This document shows positions 11,774 through 21,323 of a stretch of 64,000 nucleotides of DNA, piece after piece (positions within the stretch are counted from its first letter, which is position 1; the number at the start of each line of letters is the position of its first letter). The stretch comes from Methanobacteriaceae archaeon. GTDB lineage: Archaea > Methanobacteriota > Methanobacteria > Methanobacteriales > Methanobacteriaceae. The stretch is taken from contig DAHVOW010000005.1 in the NCBI GenBank assembly GCA_027318585.1, positions 24,672-88,671 of the forward strand, given 5' to 3'. Position numbers and translations under genes: made by a program. The notes under the pieces are model-generated. The model saw nothing but the letters and a program-made list of their open reading frames with translations, was not told where the DNA came from and did not search any database.

Positions 11774-12853
11774 ATGGATAGAGAAGGTCAGGGACAGGAG
11801 TACGGTATAACCACCGGAACTGCAGCCGCAGCCGCAGCAGTGGCGGCCCTACTTTCTCTAGAACGTGCTGTGGATTTTGTCCCTATTGAAACCCCCCTGG
11901 GAAAGTTAGAAGTACTGGTTGAAGATTCAAAAAAGCTGGGACCAGATCATGGCTGGGCCACAGTACGAAAAATGCCCTACCCTGATCCAGATGTTACTCA
12001 GAATCTGGAAATACAGGCTGAGGTACAACTGAAAACTGGATCAGTGATATTAATTCGGGGAGGGGATGGTGTAGGTACCGTGACCAAACCTGGATTGCAG
12101 GTTGCTATCGGGGAAAAGGCCATCAACCCTGTTCCACGGGCCATGATCCATGATAACCTGCAGAACATCCTTCCGGAAAATAAGGGGGTGGAAGTTACCA
12201 TTAGCATCCCCCAGGGCCGGGAAGTGGCTAAACGAACCATGAACCCTCGTTTAGGAATTGTGGATGGCATATCTATTCTAGGGACCACCGGCATCGCTCG
12301 TCCCATGTCCCAGAAAAGCTACCAGGAGTCCCTGAAGTGTCAACTGGATGTGGCCCTGGCGGAGGGATATGATGAACTTATTTTTGTACCTGGAAACATA
12401 GGGGAAAAATTGGCCCAGGATCTTCTAAACGTTGATCAGGACCAGATCATTCATATGGGGAACCATGTTGGTTTCATGTTCCAGGAAGCACGGATACATG
12501 GTTTGGATCACTTGATACTTTTAGGCCATGCTGGGAAGCTGGTTAAACTGGCAGCTGGTATTTTTAACACTGAACATAAACGAGCAGATGGCCGTAGAGA
12601 AGTTATAACTGCCCATGCTGGTTTGATGGGGGCTTCTAAGCATTTAATGGAATTTATTTTTAACTGCAACACCACTGAGGAGATGATCAGCATCCTCCGG
12701 GAAGAAGGTCTGGTGCAGAAGGTGTTCAACTCCATATCCACCGCCATTAAAAACCGTGTTCTGGAGGTCTACGGGATTAATTTGGATGTTTTAATTATGG
12801 AAATGGACGGGACCATCTTAAACAATAACCATCAGATAGTAATTGCTATTTAG
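11774..12853 (+). CDS. cbiD: Cobalt-precorrin-5B (C1)-methyltransferase CbiD
   Basis: Adds the C1 methyl group in the anaerobic cobalamin pathway; cobamides are needed by the methyl-tetrahydromethanopterin:coenzyme M methyltransferase. 359 residues beginning with the family signature YGITTGTAAAAAA; the SAM region FVPGNIGE (around 203) and the conserved LLGHAGKLVKLAAGIFNTEHK block (around 251-271) are present. No clear ribosome-binding site, so translation may be coupled to the preceding gene. Confidence 0.93.
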   Translation: MDREGQGQEYGITTGTAAAAAAVAALLSLERAVDFVPIETPLGKLEVLVEDSKKLGPDHGWATVRKMPYPDPDVTQNLEIQAEVQLKTGSVILIRGGDGVGTVTKPGLQVAIGEKAINPVPRAMIHDNLQNILPENKGVEVTISIPQGREVAKRTMNPRLGIVDGISILGTTGIARPMSQKSYQESLKCQLDVALAEGYDELIFVPGNIGEKLAQDLLNVDQDQIIHMGNHVGFMFQEARIHGLDHLILLGHAGKLVKLAAGIFNTEHKRADGRREVITAHAGLMGASKHLMEFIFNCNTTEEMISILREEGLVQKVFNSISTAIKNRVLEVYGINLDVLIMEMDGTILNNNHQIVIAI

Positions 12854-12874
12854 GGATCTAAACGGGGATGATTT

Positions 12875-13957
12875 ATGAAAATATGTTTGTTTGGCCAGTT
12901 CCCCCCGCATGTTGGTGGTGTCTCATCCCATGTATATCTATTATCCCAGGAACTTCTGGACCGGGGCGATGAAGTATGGGTGCTCACCTATCCCCACCCC
13001 CTTATGAAGGATACTGATGGGATTATGGTGCAGAGTGCATGGGCACCCTCGATTAAGGGTTTAAGAGGCTTGTTTTTTTCTATCTCATCCTTTTTCAAGT
13101 TGATCCAGATGGTGCGCAGCCATAAATTGGACATGATACATGCCCATTACATCCTCCCCCCAGGCCTCATTGCTGTACTGGCAGGTAAAATAATGGGCAT
13201 CAGAACGGCGGTGACCGTTCACGGCTCCGACCTATTCATACTGGCCCATAAACCAATTTTAAGACAAATTATCCGCTGGGTACTGGATAAAGCTGACTAT
13301 ATCATGGTGGTCAGTGCAGCCCTGGAGAGGAAGGTTAAACAACTGGGCATATCCCCCCATAAGATATATTTAACCCCCAATGCCGTGGATATGCAGCGTT
13401 TCTCCCCCCATAACCAGGCCCCTGATGATGTACCGCTGGACCCGCAGAAGACCACTCTACTTTTTGTGGGCAACTTGGTACCCCAGAAGGGTGTTAAGTA
13501 CCTTCTGGAGGCCAAAAAGATCCTGGATAATGATCTAGAAACGGAAGGGGCAGGAAGTGATTTGGAACTTTTAATCGTGGGTGATGGCCCCCTTAAAAAG
13601 GAACTGAAACGTCAGGTTCAGGAGTATGATATTGAAAACGTGGCCTTCCTGGGAGAACGCCGGGATGTGGAACTGATAATGCCCTCGGCGGATCTATTCA
13701 TTCTCCCCAGCATCTCAGAGGGCTTTCCCATTACCATTCTTGAATCTCTAGCCTCAGGTGTGCCGGTGGTGGCCACCCGGGTAGGTGGGGTGGTGGAAAT
13801 AGAGTCCGAATCCGTGGTCAGGTTGGTGGAACCCGGCCAACCAGAAGCTTTAGCCCGGGCTATTAAAGAGATGGTGCAATCTAAATCCTCGAAAGAAGTT
13901 GTCAGAAAGACTGGTAAGATTGCCAGTAAATATGCACATATAAAAATACCTTATTAG
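12875..13957 (+). CDS. Glycosyltransferase family 4 protein
   Basis: 360-residue GT-B fold enzyme. N-terminal FPPHVGGVSSHVYLLSQELLDRG (9-31) is the acceptor-side glycine-rich motif. VTVHGSDLF and TPNAVDMQRFSP are typical linkers, and SEGFPITILESLASGVPVVATRVGGVVE (about 287-313) is the nucleotide-sugar EX7E motif. Cytosolic or peripheral; substrate unknown, but surface glycan or glycolipid synthesis is likely. It lies between cbiD and moaC without functional relation to either. Confidence 0.88.
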   Translation: MKICLFGQFPPHVGGVSSHVYLLSQELLDRGDEVWVLTYPHPLMKDTDGIMVQSAWAPSIKGLRGLFFSISSFFKLIQMVRSHKLDMIHAHYILPPGLIAVLAGKIMGIRTAVTVHGSDLFILAHKPILRQIIRWVLDKADYIMVVSAALERKVKQLGISPHKIYLTPNAVDMQRFSPHNQAPDDVPLDPQKTTLLFVGNLVPQKGVKYLLEAKKILDNDLETEGAGSDLELLIVGDGPLKKELKRQVQEYDIENVAFLGERRDVELIMPSADLFILPSISEGFPITILESLASGVPVVATRVGGVVEIESESVVRLVEPGQPEALARAIKEMVQSKSSKEVVRKTGKIASKYAHIKIPY

Positions 13958-13991
13958 TGGGATATATCATATTTAATACGAGTTGATTTCT

Positions 13992-14465
13992 ATGGAAAAA
14001 AGTAAATTTACCCACCTATCCCAAGAGGGAGTGCGAATGGTGGAAGTAGGAGAAAAACCCTTGGTTAAAAGAATGGCTCTAGCTAGTGGGACTATAAAAC
14101 TGGAACCAGAAACCATAGAACTCATTGTTAAAGAGGAGATTAAGAAGGGGAATGTGCTGACCACTGCCCAGATTGCAGCTATACAATCCGTTAAAAACAC
14201 TTCCCAGTTGATACCCCTCTGCCATCCCCTTTCCATCACCGGCATCAATGTGGAATTCGATGTCAAAAAAGAGTACATAGCGGTGGAGGTGGAAGTTCAC
14301 ACCACCGGACAGACAGGGGTGGAGATGGAGGCCATCACCGGAGTGAGCGTAGCTTTACTGACCATCTGGGATATGGTGAAGAGTGTTGAGAAAGATGAAG
14401 ATGGCCAATACCCCCATACAAAAATTACAGATATCAAGGTACTGCGAAAGGAAAAATTAGGTTAA
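13992..14465 (+). CDS. moaC: Cyclic pyranopterin monophosphate synthase MoaC
   Basis: Converts 3',8-cyclo-GTP to cyclic pyranopterin monophosphate in molybdopterin synthesis, needed by tungsten/molybdenum formylmethanofuran dehydrogenase and formate dehydrogenase. 157 residues from the ATG at 13992. LIPLCHPLSITG and MEAITGVSVALLTIWDMVKSVEKD are the family blocks, the latter with the active-site D-x-x-K. A TTG nine bases upstream is also in frame. Confidence 0.94.
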   Translation: MEKSKFTHLSQEGVRMVEVGEKPLVKRMALASGTIKLEPETIELIVKEEIKKGNVLTTAQIAAIQSVKNTSQLIPLCHPLSITGINVEFDVKKEYIAVEVEVHTTGQTGVEMEAITGVSVALLTIWDMVKSVEKDEDGQYPHTKITDIKVLRKEKLG

Positions 14466-14535
14466 AATGATTATTAATGCATTAATTTAACAGTTCTTAT
14501 TGATTTATTATATAATGAACCCGAGATCTGGTTGT

Positions 14536-16623
14536 ATGAAATATTTAGACCCTGAAATTGGAGATATCATCAAGAAATGCTATCCCTACATCGAGGACCT
14601 GAACCCGGCCCAGCAGGCAGCAGTGGAAGCCGGTTTTCTGGATAGTGAGGATAACTACATCCTGGCGATCCCCACCGCCAGTGGAAAAACCCTTCTAGGA
14701 GTCTTAGCCGCCTTAAAAACTATTCTAAATGGGGGAAAGGTGGTCTATACATTGCCCCTAATATCCATCCAGAATGAGAAGGTTAAGGAGTTTAAGAAGT
14801 TTGAAGAATTCGGGATCACCGTGGGTAAACACCCCAACAGTGCGGATCTAGCGGTGATGGTGTTCGAGTCCTTTGATGCCATGTCCCGCTTCTCTTGGAA
14901 CACACTCCGGGAAGTGGACCTCTTAATCGTGGATGAATTCCACATGATAGGGGAGTACAGCCGGGGGCCCACCATTGAATGTGCCATCACCCGGAGTCGG
15001 ATACTGAGTAAGGGGATGCGTATCATCGCCTTATCAGCCACCCTTCAGAACATGGAAGAACTTTCAGGGTGGCTGGAGGCCCGGGTGGTGGAGCATGACT
15101 ACCGGCCGGTACCCCTGCACAAGGAGGTGCTCACCACCGAGGAATTTAACCTTAAAAACAAAAACGAAGTGATAATGAGAATTCTCAAGGAATCTCTGGA
15201 TGAATCATCCCAGAGTCTGGTCTTCGTTTCCACCAGGCGCTTCACCGAGTCCCTGGCCGGATATCTGGCCGGGAAAATACAAAGAAGTCTCCCAGCAGGT
15301 AAACAGGAACAATTTAAAAGGGTGGCTAGTTCGATCCTGGACGTGCCTAAAAGAAGGGGTTCCTTACCCACCGCGGTGTGCATGAAGCTAGCCGAAGCAG
15401 CAGAAAAGGGGGTGGTGTTCCACCATGCCGGTCTTTTCGACCGTCAGAAAGATATTATTGAAGAGGAGTTTCGTAACGGTAATCTGCTCATGATAATCGC
15501 TACCCCCAGCCTGATGTATGGAGTGAACCTGCCCAGTCGCAGTGTGGTTATTCGGGATTACACCCGCTGGACCAGTCATGGACCCCAGCCCATACCGGTC
15601 TTTGACTACGAACAGATGTCGGGAAGGGCAGGAAGACCGGGATATGACACTGAAGGTTATTCTTATTTAATTGCCAAGACCATGGATGAAGGACTCAGCC
15701 TCCAGGAACGTTACCTCTATGGGGAGGTGGAAACCACTAACTCCCGGCTTTTGGAGAATAAAGATGCGGTTTACCGTCAGATCATCGCCCAGGTGGCGTC
15801 TGGTCTGGCAAAAAATCCTTCAGAACTAACCGAATTTTTCCAGGAAACTTTCTACGGACACCAGATGAGTTGCAGTGAATACCTTTCCATTTTATCAGCC
15901 GACACCCTGAAGTATGAACTTAAAGATGCCCTGGAATTCCTGTTACAGAATGGGATTATACAGGCCGCCCCGGATGGATTGCACACCACTGATCTGGGCA
16001 TGCTGATTGCCAGGAGTAATTACTCGGTACAGACTGCAGTGCGATTGAAAGAATTCGCTCGTTCCACTGCGGAAATGGATATTCCCCGTCTGGTGTATGA
16101 AATATGCCGCACTCCCGATCTGCCCATCGTAAGTTTCAAGGGACGCAAAAGTAGAGAACCTGTTCGGGATAGGCTTAACCAGGCCGGCGTCTTCCTAGTC
16201 GATGTGCGTAATGAGGAGGCCACTGCAGCAGTACTTATGGAGTGGATGAACGAAAGAAGTGAATATGAAATGGAAAATGCCTTCCATGTCTATGCTGCTG
16301 GGGCTCGTAGAACCGCCTACGAAGCTTCGTTATTGGTCAAGTTTTACCGGGATATCTGTCAGGTGCTGGGTATCTACATTGGCCTGGACCAGCTGGACGT
16401 ACTTTCAGCACGCCTGTACTACGGAGCCCGGGAAGATATACTGCCCCTGGTAGTTTCCATACGGGGACTGGGCCGGAGAAGGGCCAGGGCCCTGGTAGAT
16501 GCATTCGGGACCGATCTGAGTCACATTTCCCGGGAGGAACTGCTGCGAATAGAGGGAGTGGGACCTAAAACCGCGGATAATATCCTGAAACACTTCCGGG
16601 GAGGACAGGATATCCTCCTATAA
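14536..16623 (+). CDS. hel308: Hel308-type DNA helicase
   Basis: Superfamily 2 DNA helicase of the Hel308/Hjm group, acting at stalled replication forks. About 695 residues. Walker A PTASGKT (about 46-52), Walker B VDEFH near 133-137 (family usually DEIH), motif VI QMSGRAGRPG near 360-370, a winged-helix/ratchet region, and a C-terminal helix-hairpin-helix (GLGRRRARALVDAFG then IEGVGPKTADNIL). Start uncertain: in-frame codons at 14500 and 14515 exist, but 14536 fits family N-termini best. Lies in the same position relative to moaC and UPF0305 as I recall for Methanothermobacter. Confidence 0.93.
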   Translation: MKYLDPEIGDIIKKCYPYIEDLNPAQQAAVEAGFLDSEDNYILAIPTASGKTLLGVLAALKTILNGGKVVYTLPLISIQNEKVKEFKKFEEFGITVGKHPNSADLAVMVFESFDAMSRFSWNTLREVDLLIVDEFHMIGEYSRGPTIECAITRSRILSKGMRIIALSATLQNMEELSGWLEARVVEHDYRPVPLHKEVLTTEEFNLKNKNEVIMRILKESLDESSQSLVFVSTRRFTESLAGYLAGKIQRSLPAGKQEQFKRVASSILDVPKRRGSLPTAVCMKLAEAAEKGVVFHHAGLFDRQKDIIEEEFRNGNLLMIIATPSLMYGVNLPSRSVVIRDYTRWTSHGPQPIPVFDYEQMSGRAGRPGYDTEGYSYLIAKTMDEGLSLQERYLYGEVETTNSRLLENKDAVYRQIIAQVASGLAKNPSELTEFFQETFYGHQMSCSEYLSILSADTLKYELKDALEFLLQNGIIQAAPDGLHTTDLGMLIARSNYSVQTAVRLKEFARSTAEMDIPRLVYEICRTPDLPIVSFKGRKSREPVRDRLNQAGVFLVDVRNEEATAAVLMEWMNERSEYEMENAFHVYAAGARRTAYEASLLVKFYRDICQVLGIYIGLDQLDVLSARLYYGAREDILPLVVSIRGLGRRRARALVDAFGTDLSHISREELLRIEGVGPKTADNILKHFRGGQDILL

Positions 16624-16651
16624 TCTAATTTAATTAATAATTGGATAAAAA

Positions 16652-17215
16652 ATGGATAGAAAAGGAAGTTTTTTGTTTATGCAAAGCCAAGTGAAAAGTT
16701 CAATCATGAAAGGACCAACCACCAAAAACCAGCTTCTGACCATGCTCCGGGAAGAAGCCGGCAAGGTGGGCCTTAATGAGATTATACGCTCCAGTCTTCA
16801 TCTACACCGTGACGCGGCTTTCGTGCAGGCCAGCTACCGGGAGGAATATATCAAAGCATATACCAACGGTTTTCTAATCCGTATCAAGGAAGTTAAAGAA
16901 GATAAACATAATTATTCCGGTCAGGTTGACGTGGAGGAGCTCAACAATGCCATGGAACTTTTAGAAGAACAAGAAAATATGGTGGAAACCCTGAAAGATG
17001 CCGAACCAGCCTTCTTCAAGATATATAAGATCATATCTTTATACACCACCTTCATCAAGGAAGAACCCATCCACCAGGTGGGAACACCATTCCCCGGTGG
17101 TTTCCAGGTCAAAAAGGGAAAGGGCAAGTATCTCTGCCCGGTGAAGAAGAACAATGAAGACAACAAACTGGCAGTGTGTCCATTCTGTATCGCAGAACAG
17201 GATGAGGATGTTTAA
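16652..17215 (+). CDS. UPF0305 (DUF2115) family protein, first copy
   Basis: 187 residues, function unknown; a methanogen-specific family. The C-terminal half holds the conserved core YTTFIKEEPIHQVGTPFPGG and a four-cysteine pattern (CPV...CPFC, about 165-180), probably a zinc site, ending EQDEDV. Shares this core and layout with the next gene, so the two are tandem paralogues. Several in-frame ATGs (16652, 16679) make the start uncertain. No signal peptide or membrane segment. Confidence 0.82.
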   Translation: MDRKGSFLFMQSQVKSSIMKGPTTKNQLLTMLREEAGKVGLNEIIRSSLHLHRDAAFVQASYREEYIKAYTNGFLIRIKEVKEDKHNYSGQVDVEELNNAMELLEEQENMVETLKDAEPAFFKIYKIISLYTTFIKEEPIHQVGTPFPGGFQVKKGKGKYLCPVKKNNEDNKLAVCPFCIAEQDEDV

Positions 17216-17257
17216 TTGAACTCTACTTTTTAATATTAATAGTTAGGGGTTATTTTA

Positions 17258-17788
17258 ATGGGGGATAGTGTGGAAGAACTGGTCCAGTCCGGTGAACTGA
17301 CACGTATGCAGCTTATGGCACTTGTTAAAAAAGACGCCGCCCTGATATCCATACATGACATCATGCAGGCCACCGCCTTTTTAACCGAAGATGCTAAGTA
17401 CTTGCCCGCCGGATACCGTGAAGATTACATTGAACGCTTCAGCAAGGCCTTCTTTGGAAGGATTCGTGATGTAAAAAATGATAATAACACCTATCAAGGT
17501 GAGGTTGACACCACCCGACTACAGGGTTTTCTGGAGGTCCTTAAAAGGCAGTATGATGAAGCTAAGAGTAAAAATGAACTCTGTTTTCTTAAAATTGCTC
17601 GTCTGATATCCATCTACACCACCTTTATCCGGGAAGAACCTGTGCATCCAGTGGGAACTAAATTTCCAGGGGGCTTTACTTTGAGGTATGAAGGGGGTAA
17701 GTACTGGTGTCCAGTGAAAAAACAGCAGCTAAATAATCCCAGTGCCCTATGTCGATTCTGCGTGTCAGTGCAGGATGAGGATGTTTGA
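17258..17788 (+). CDS. UPF0305 (DUF2115) family protein, second copy
   Basis: 176 residues, paralogue of the preceding gene. Same blocks in the same order: YREDYIERFSKAFFGRIRDVK, YTTFIREEPVHPVGTKFPGGF and CPV...CRFC ending QDEDV. AGGGG eight bases before the ATG supports the start. Function unknown; the shared cysteine motif suggests metal binding. The gap between the two copies is about 40 bases, consistent with one transcript continuing from hel308. Confidence 0.83.
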   Translation: MGDSVEELVQSGELTRMQLMALVKKDAALISIHDIMQATAFLTEDAKYLPAGYREDYIERFSKAFFGRIRDVKNDNNTYQGEVDTTRLQGFLEVLKRQYDEAKSKNELCFLKIARLISIYTTFIREEPVHPVGTKFPGGFTLRYEGGKYWCPVKKQQLNNPSALCRFCVSVQDEDV

Positions 17789-17795
17789 AATATTC

Positions 17796-18413
17796 TTATT
17801 CACATCTTTCCAGGAAACAAGCCGCCATATTACGGGTTTTTGGACTTGAGCTTTCGAGTTGGGATTTCACAAATGTGTCGATTCTTTTTTTATCTTCACT
17901 ATAGGGGTATATTTTAAGTAAGGATTCAATGGCATAGGATTTGATGAGCTCTTTCTGTTTTCCATGGTGTATTTCATCAACATTAAGGAGTTGATCAAGT
18001 ATCTGGTTTCGTAGTTCGGGCTTGTGGATATATATAGTTGATGAATTAAGAGCCACATGAGACGCGGTCATTGCCCTTTCTCCCGCTAGGATGCCATAAT
18101 ATTCCTGAAAGATTTTATCGAACTTATTTTCCCCATCCACCTTACTTAAATTGGCCAGTATATTAATGGCTATGTTCTGATGATAATTGTTATTGCTCTT
18201 CAGCATTTTGTGAAAATAATTCCAGTGCCGATATAAAAAATCAGGTTTTTCTTCACTCAAATGCAGTAAAATCTGGTAACAGTTATACCGGATTATGTCA
18301 TCTTTGGACAAAACACCGGACATAATTTCTTCAAATAAAGCTTTACTTTTTAGCGAATTTTGTGTTATTTCATCCAGGTTAGCATCTTTCTTATCTAAAC
18401 CATACCTTGACAT
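17796..18413 (-). CDS. Hypothetical HEAT-repeat-like protein
   Basis: 205 residues, almost all helical. Repeating blocks of about 35-40 residues (IIRYNCYQILLHLSEEKPDFLYRHW, QNIAINILANLSKVDGENKF, IKSYAIESLLKIYPYSEDKKRI, TRNMAACFLERCE) have the paired-helix rhythm of HEAT/ARM repeats, which are usually protein-binding scaffolds. No catalytic motif, signal peptide or membrane span. Convergent with the UPF0305 gene, with eight bases between stops. The fold is inferred from pattern; no specific role can be given. Confidence 0.6.
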   Translation of the reverse strand: MSRYGLDKKDANLDEITQNSLKSKALFEEIMSGVLSKDDIIRYNCYQILLHLSEEKPDFLYRHWNYFHKMLKSNNNYHQNIAINILANLSKVDGENKFDKIFQEYYGILAGERAMTASHVALNSSTIYIHKPELRNQILDQLLNVDEIHHGKQKELIKSYAIESLLKIYPYSEDKKRIDTFVKSQLESSSPKTRNMAACFLERCE

Positions 18414-18526
18414 CTTAATCCCTGACCATGATTTGTTTTATACTATTTTCAAGATCATACTAAAGATCTCGCTATATTTCTACCCCTCCCAGGTTAAATG
18501 CTAGATCTAAAAATTGATAAGAAATA

Positions 18527-19000
18527 CTAGAAACCAAATAATTCCGCGTGGTCCGGTTTTATCGTGATTACCTGTACCTTCCCCAGAACTTTGGTGCTGA
18601 GAATTTTATTAGGCTTAGAGGATTCATATTCGGCTTTAGAAGTTGTTTGTGTTTGATAATCACAGGGAGTCAGATAATATCCTTTACGCCCATGTTCCTT
18701 ACCATGAACACAACAAAAATCCATATCACAACGATTACAGACTATTATTCCCTCAACCCAGTATCCTGCAAGTTCATAATATAGTTTTCCACCGCAATTA
18801 GGACATTCATTGATAAAGGTCATATTATAGTGTCTATAATATCCATCGGATAGGCTGCAACTGCAGTATGCTGAATCTACGTGCAAGTAGTCACTGGTCA
18901 CTTCAACTCCATATGCACCATTATCAGAAGCGCTCACTGGATTGATTGTTAGATGTATTGATGTTAAACTCAACAAAATTAGAAGTACGATTTTTCGCTT
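18527..19000 (-). CDS. Secreted zinc-ribbon-like protein, start unresolved
   Basis: Mature part about 130 residues: ECPNCGGKLYY ... VCNRCDMDFCCVHGKEHG, a Cys-rich ribbon with two CxxC pairs and further Cys/His, likely to bind zinc outside the cell. The N-terminus reads KRKIVLLILLSLTSIHLTINPVSAS, a clear signal peptide. The frame is open from a TAG at 19015-19013, but between it and a TTG at 18976 there is no ATG, GTG or other convincing start. GGGGG lies five bases before an in-frame TTT. I give the span from the charged AAG codon. Ribbons of this kind occur in other Methanobacteriales surface proteins; function unknown. Confidence 0.6.
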   Translation of the reverse strand, partial: KRKIVLLILLSLTSIHLTINPVSASDNGAYGVEVTSDYLHVDSAYCSCSLSDGYYRHYNMTFINECPNCGGKLYYELAGYWVEGIIVCNRCDMDFCCVHGKEHGRKGYYLTPCDYQTQTTSKAEYESSKPNKILSTKVLGKVQVITIKPDHAELFGF

Positions 19001-19174
19001 AAACCAAACCCCCTAGAATATTATGCCATCCACATAAAATAAATTTTTATCTTGCATGCTAACCCTATTCTTCCCATATGATTTCATATAATATGTAAGA
19101 TTTAATATTAACAATTAAATAATAATAATTAACTAAATAGTATTTAAATGGACTTAGTGGTGGGGAATATGGGT

Positions 19175-19549
19175 ATGTATAAAAAAATATTAAACTGGGA
19201 TTATGATCCAAAAAGAGATATCGCCTTCATTTTCAGTCAGGACTACGATTATCAGGAATCAATAAAATTAATGAACCTGTCTTTAGATCTAAACCCCCAG
19301 GGAAAAGTTGTGGCCCTGGAGATCTTTAATTCCTCCCGATCTCTTGAAGTGGAAAAAGAGTCATTAACCACTCCTGAAGATTTTTTAATAGAAATTTCGG
19401 TTAAAAACAGGACTTTAAATGTGATTGCCTCCTTTAAATTACATTCAGAAGGAGGATTAACTGATAGATGGTTAAGAGAAAAAACAGTAGTTGAACATCG
19501 AATCCTGGAAAATATCCTTAGACCAATTCATCATATAAAAGAAAAATAA
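19175..19549 (+). CDS. Small hypothetical protein, possibly DUF2283-like
   Basis: About 124 residues from ATG 19175; in-frame ATGs at 19169 and 19148 exist, and the purine-rich GGTGGGG (19159-19165) favours 19169 or 19175. WDYDPKRDIAFIFS...LDLNPQGKVVALEIFNSSRSL resembles the DUF2283 pattern (a short beta domain with a D-x-x-x-D start and G-K-V-V-x-L-E-I). The C-terminal half is unrecognised. Soluble, alone between divergent and convergent small genes. Confidence 0.6.
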   Translation: MYKKILNWDYDPKRDIAFIFSQDYDYQESIKLMNLSLDLNPQGKVVALEIFNSSRSLEVEKESLTTPEDFLIEISVKNRTLNVIASFKLHSEGGLTDRWLREKTVVEHRILENILRPIHHIKEK

Positions 19550-19613
19550 TATGGTTGGATCTATTTCCAACCAATTTCACAATCAGATTGAATTATATCG
19601 TCCAAATAGCAGA

Positions 19614-20129
19614 TTAAGACAATTTTAGACTGTTGAGTATCATATTATATGCATCAGTGGTTTCATTCAGGGCACTGGTAGGACATATGTATTGGATAGT
19701 GTAATAGAAGTTGTCCTTCTGGATTATGGTCACTTTTTGAGCAGTTTCTGGACCAATATTGCCCAGTTGAGTAGCTTTGAATTCACCAATGTTGCTAGTG
19801 GCTACCGTAGAGTTGGTAGAGTTGGTGACAATACTTCCGGTACTGGGAAGTTGAAGCACTCCTTGAGTAGTGATTTGCATCTGGAAAACTATGAAGGCAG
19901 TTATAGTCTGGTTATTAGACTGAAAATCACGAGTAAGAGTTACAGAAGAATATAATGATTGGTCATTGAAACTTCCTATGGACTGTTCCTGGTTCCATGA
20001 ATTAGGATATTCAAAAGTCACATTCCCGGTTTGGAAGGTACTATTTCCAGTTACTGATACAGCCACCACAACTATGACCAGCAACACTACTATGATAATG
20101 GCGGGTAAAAGAAAACGTTCCTTGTCCAT
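19614..20129 (-). CDS. Membrane-anchored PsbP-like protein
   Basis: 171 residues. One N-terminal transmembrane segment (about 7-28, very Val/Ile-rich) is followed by an extracellular beta domain: VTFEYPNSWNQEQS ... KATQLGNIGPETAQKVTIIQKDNFYYTIQYICP ... DAYNMILNSLKLS. This pattern is that of PsbP-domain proteins common in Methanobacteriales, unrelated in role to photosystem II. The ATG follows GGTGATCAA. Likely N-glycosylated (several N-x-S/T sites). No known function. Confidence 0.68.
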   Translation of the reverse strand: MDKERFLLPAIIIVVLLVIVVVAVSVTGNSTFQTGNVTFEYPNSWNQEQSIGSFNDQSLYSSVTLTRDFQSNNQTITAFIVFQMQITTQGVLQLPSTGSIVTNSTNSTVATSNIGEFKATQLGNIGPETAQKVTIIQKDNFYYTIQYICPTSALNETTDAYNMILNSLKLS

Positions 20130-20270
20130 TTGATCACCTACTTATTTTTATATTAGGATAAGTATATAATCTTAACTGAAATGCTTTATTAAGCATTTAA
20201 GGAGAAAATATGGATATTTATATAAATTTATTGCTGGAAAATAATTTTTTTATCCTAAAAAAAGCTGTTT

Positions 20271-21050
20271 TTAACCCAACAGTTCCCTGGCCTTCACTGC
20301 CTGGTAAGTCTTACCTTTGTAATTAAAAAAGCAAGGTATGGCTCCTGTTGGACAGAATGAAACACAACGCAGACAATAGTTACATTGGTTACCAGTAACT
20401 GGATAATTTTTCATTGTTATATTGTCACTGGGACATAATTCCGCGCATATACGCACTGGTTACACTTCTCATCCTGGCTTTTAAACTTGAGATATCTCTG
20501 GTGCAGATTCCATGCGGCTAACTTCCAGGATACCATGCTGATTAGATGGATGAAGTCGGATATTAATGGTACCCGCCCCCACATCGCTTTTCCTTCCATC
20601 AAACTTTGAGCATATTCATCTGCCCTCTGCAGTCCTTTTTTTATTTTATAGTGGGAAGTTCTCTGGTCCTGGATATAAAAAATATTAATGGGCATAACTA
20701 TTTCACAGGCCCCAATAGGGCTATAACCACGTTTTTTCACCATCCTACGAATTGGTCCCACAATTCCTCCGGAAAATCCGCCTAAAGTATCCACCATGAA
20801 AATTTCGGTTCCCTGGGCCCGAGGAAGGTTTTCGATGAAATTCCAAACCAGGGGGTAGGTGGATAAAATGGCAACTGGAAAGCCCTCCAATGGTTTTGGC
20901 AAGGTCCACATCAGCCGGGCTAAACTCTTCTAATCGAAGAAGTTCCACTTCTGCACCTAATTCCTCCAGTACTTCCCGCATCTTATTAACCACTAGAAAT
21001 GTATTCCCGGTGCCTGAGAAGTAGAAAAATTGAACTTGCTTATTCTTCAT
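20271..21050 (-). pseudogene. Frameshifted EFR1-type flavodoxin-ferredoxin
   Basis: Three overlapping pieces in different frames rebuild one protein of about 260 residues. It has a flavodoxin-like start (FYFSGTGNT), then GFPVAILSTYPLVWNF and DTLGGFSGGIVGP, then two 4Fe-4S clusters (CNQC...CAELCP and CNYCLRCVSFCP). The first break is near 20885-20900, where one extra or two missing bases switch frame after ADVDLAKTIG. The second is near 20452, where loss of one G turns the expected Cys-Gly-Ile-Cys into Cys-Val-Tyr-Ala. Both breaks remove function unless they are sequencing errors. Confidence 0.8.
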
Positions 21051-21323
21051 TCAAATTACACTCCAGAGTCTTAGTTTTCTTGTTTATAATATCCTCTTTT
21101 TTATAAAAAGTATATAGAGATTTCCTTAAATCTAAAAAAAGACCTATATGGATTAAAAAATATCTAAAAAATTCAAAAATAGAAGGATTTAAAAAAAATC
21201 CATAAGGATCTGATGATAATAAAAAAAAATTGAATAATTCATTCTATTTTTCATTTAAATTCGCTAAGGACTCCCTATAGCCTATAAGTAAGGCCATGAA
21301 AAAATAAAAAGATGTAGATTGAA
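21051..21323. other. AT-rich intergenic region, no gene seen
   Basis: 272 bases of very AT-rich DNA between the pseudogene start and the DUF2098 stop. I see no open frame of note, RNA gene or inverted repeat; it probably holds only the DUF2098 terminator and the old pseudogene promoter. Confidence 0.4.
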
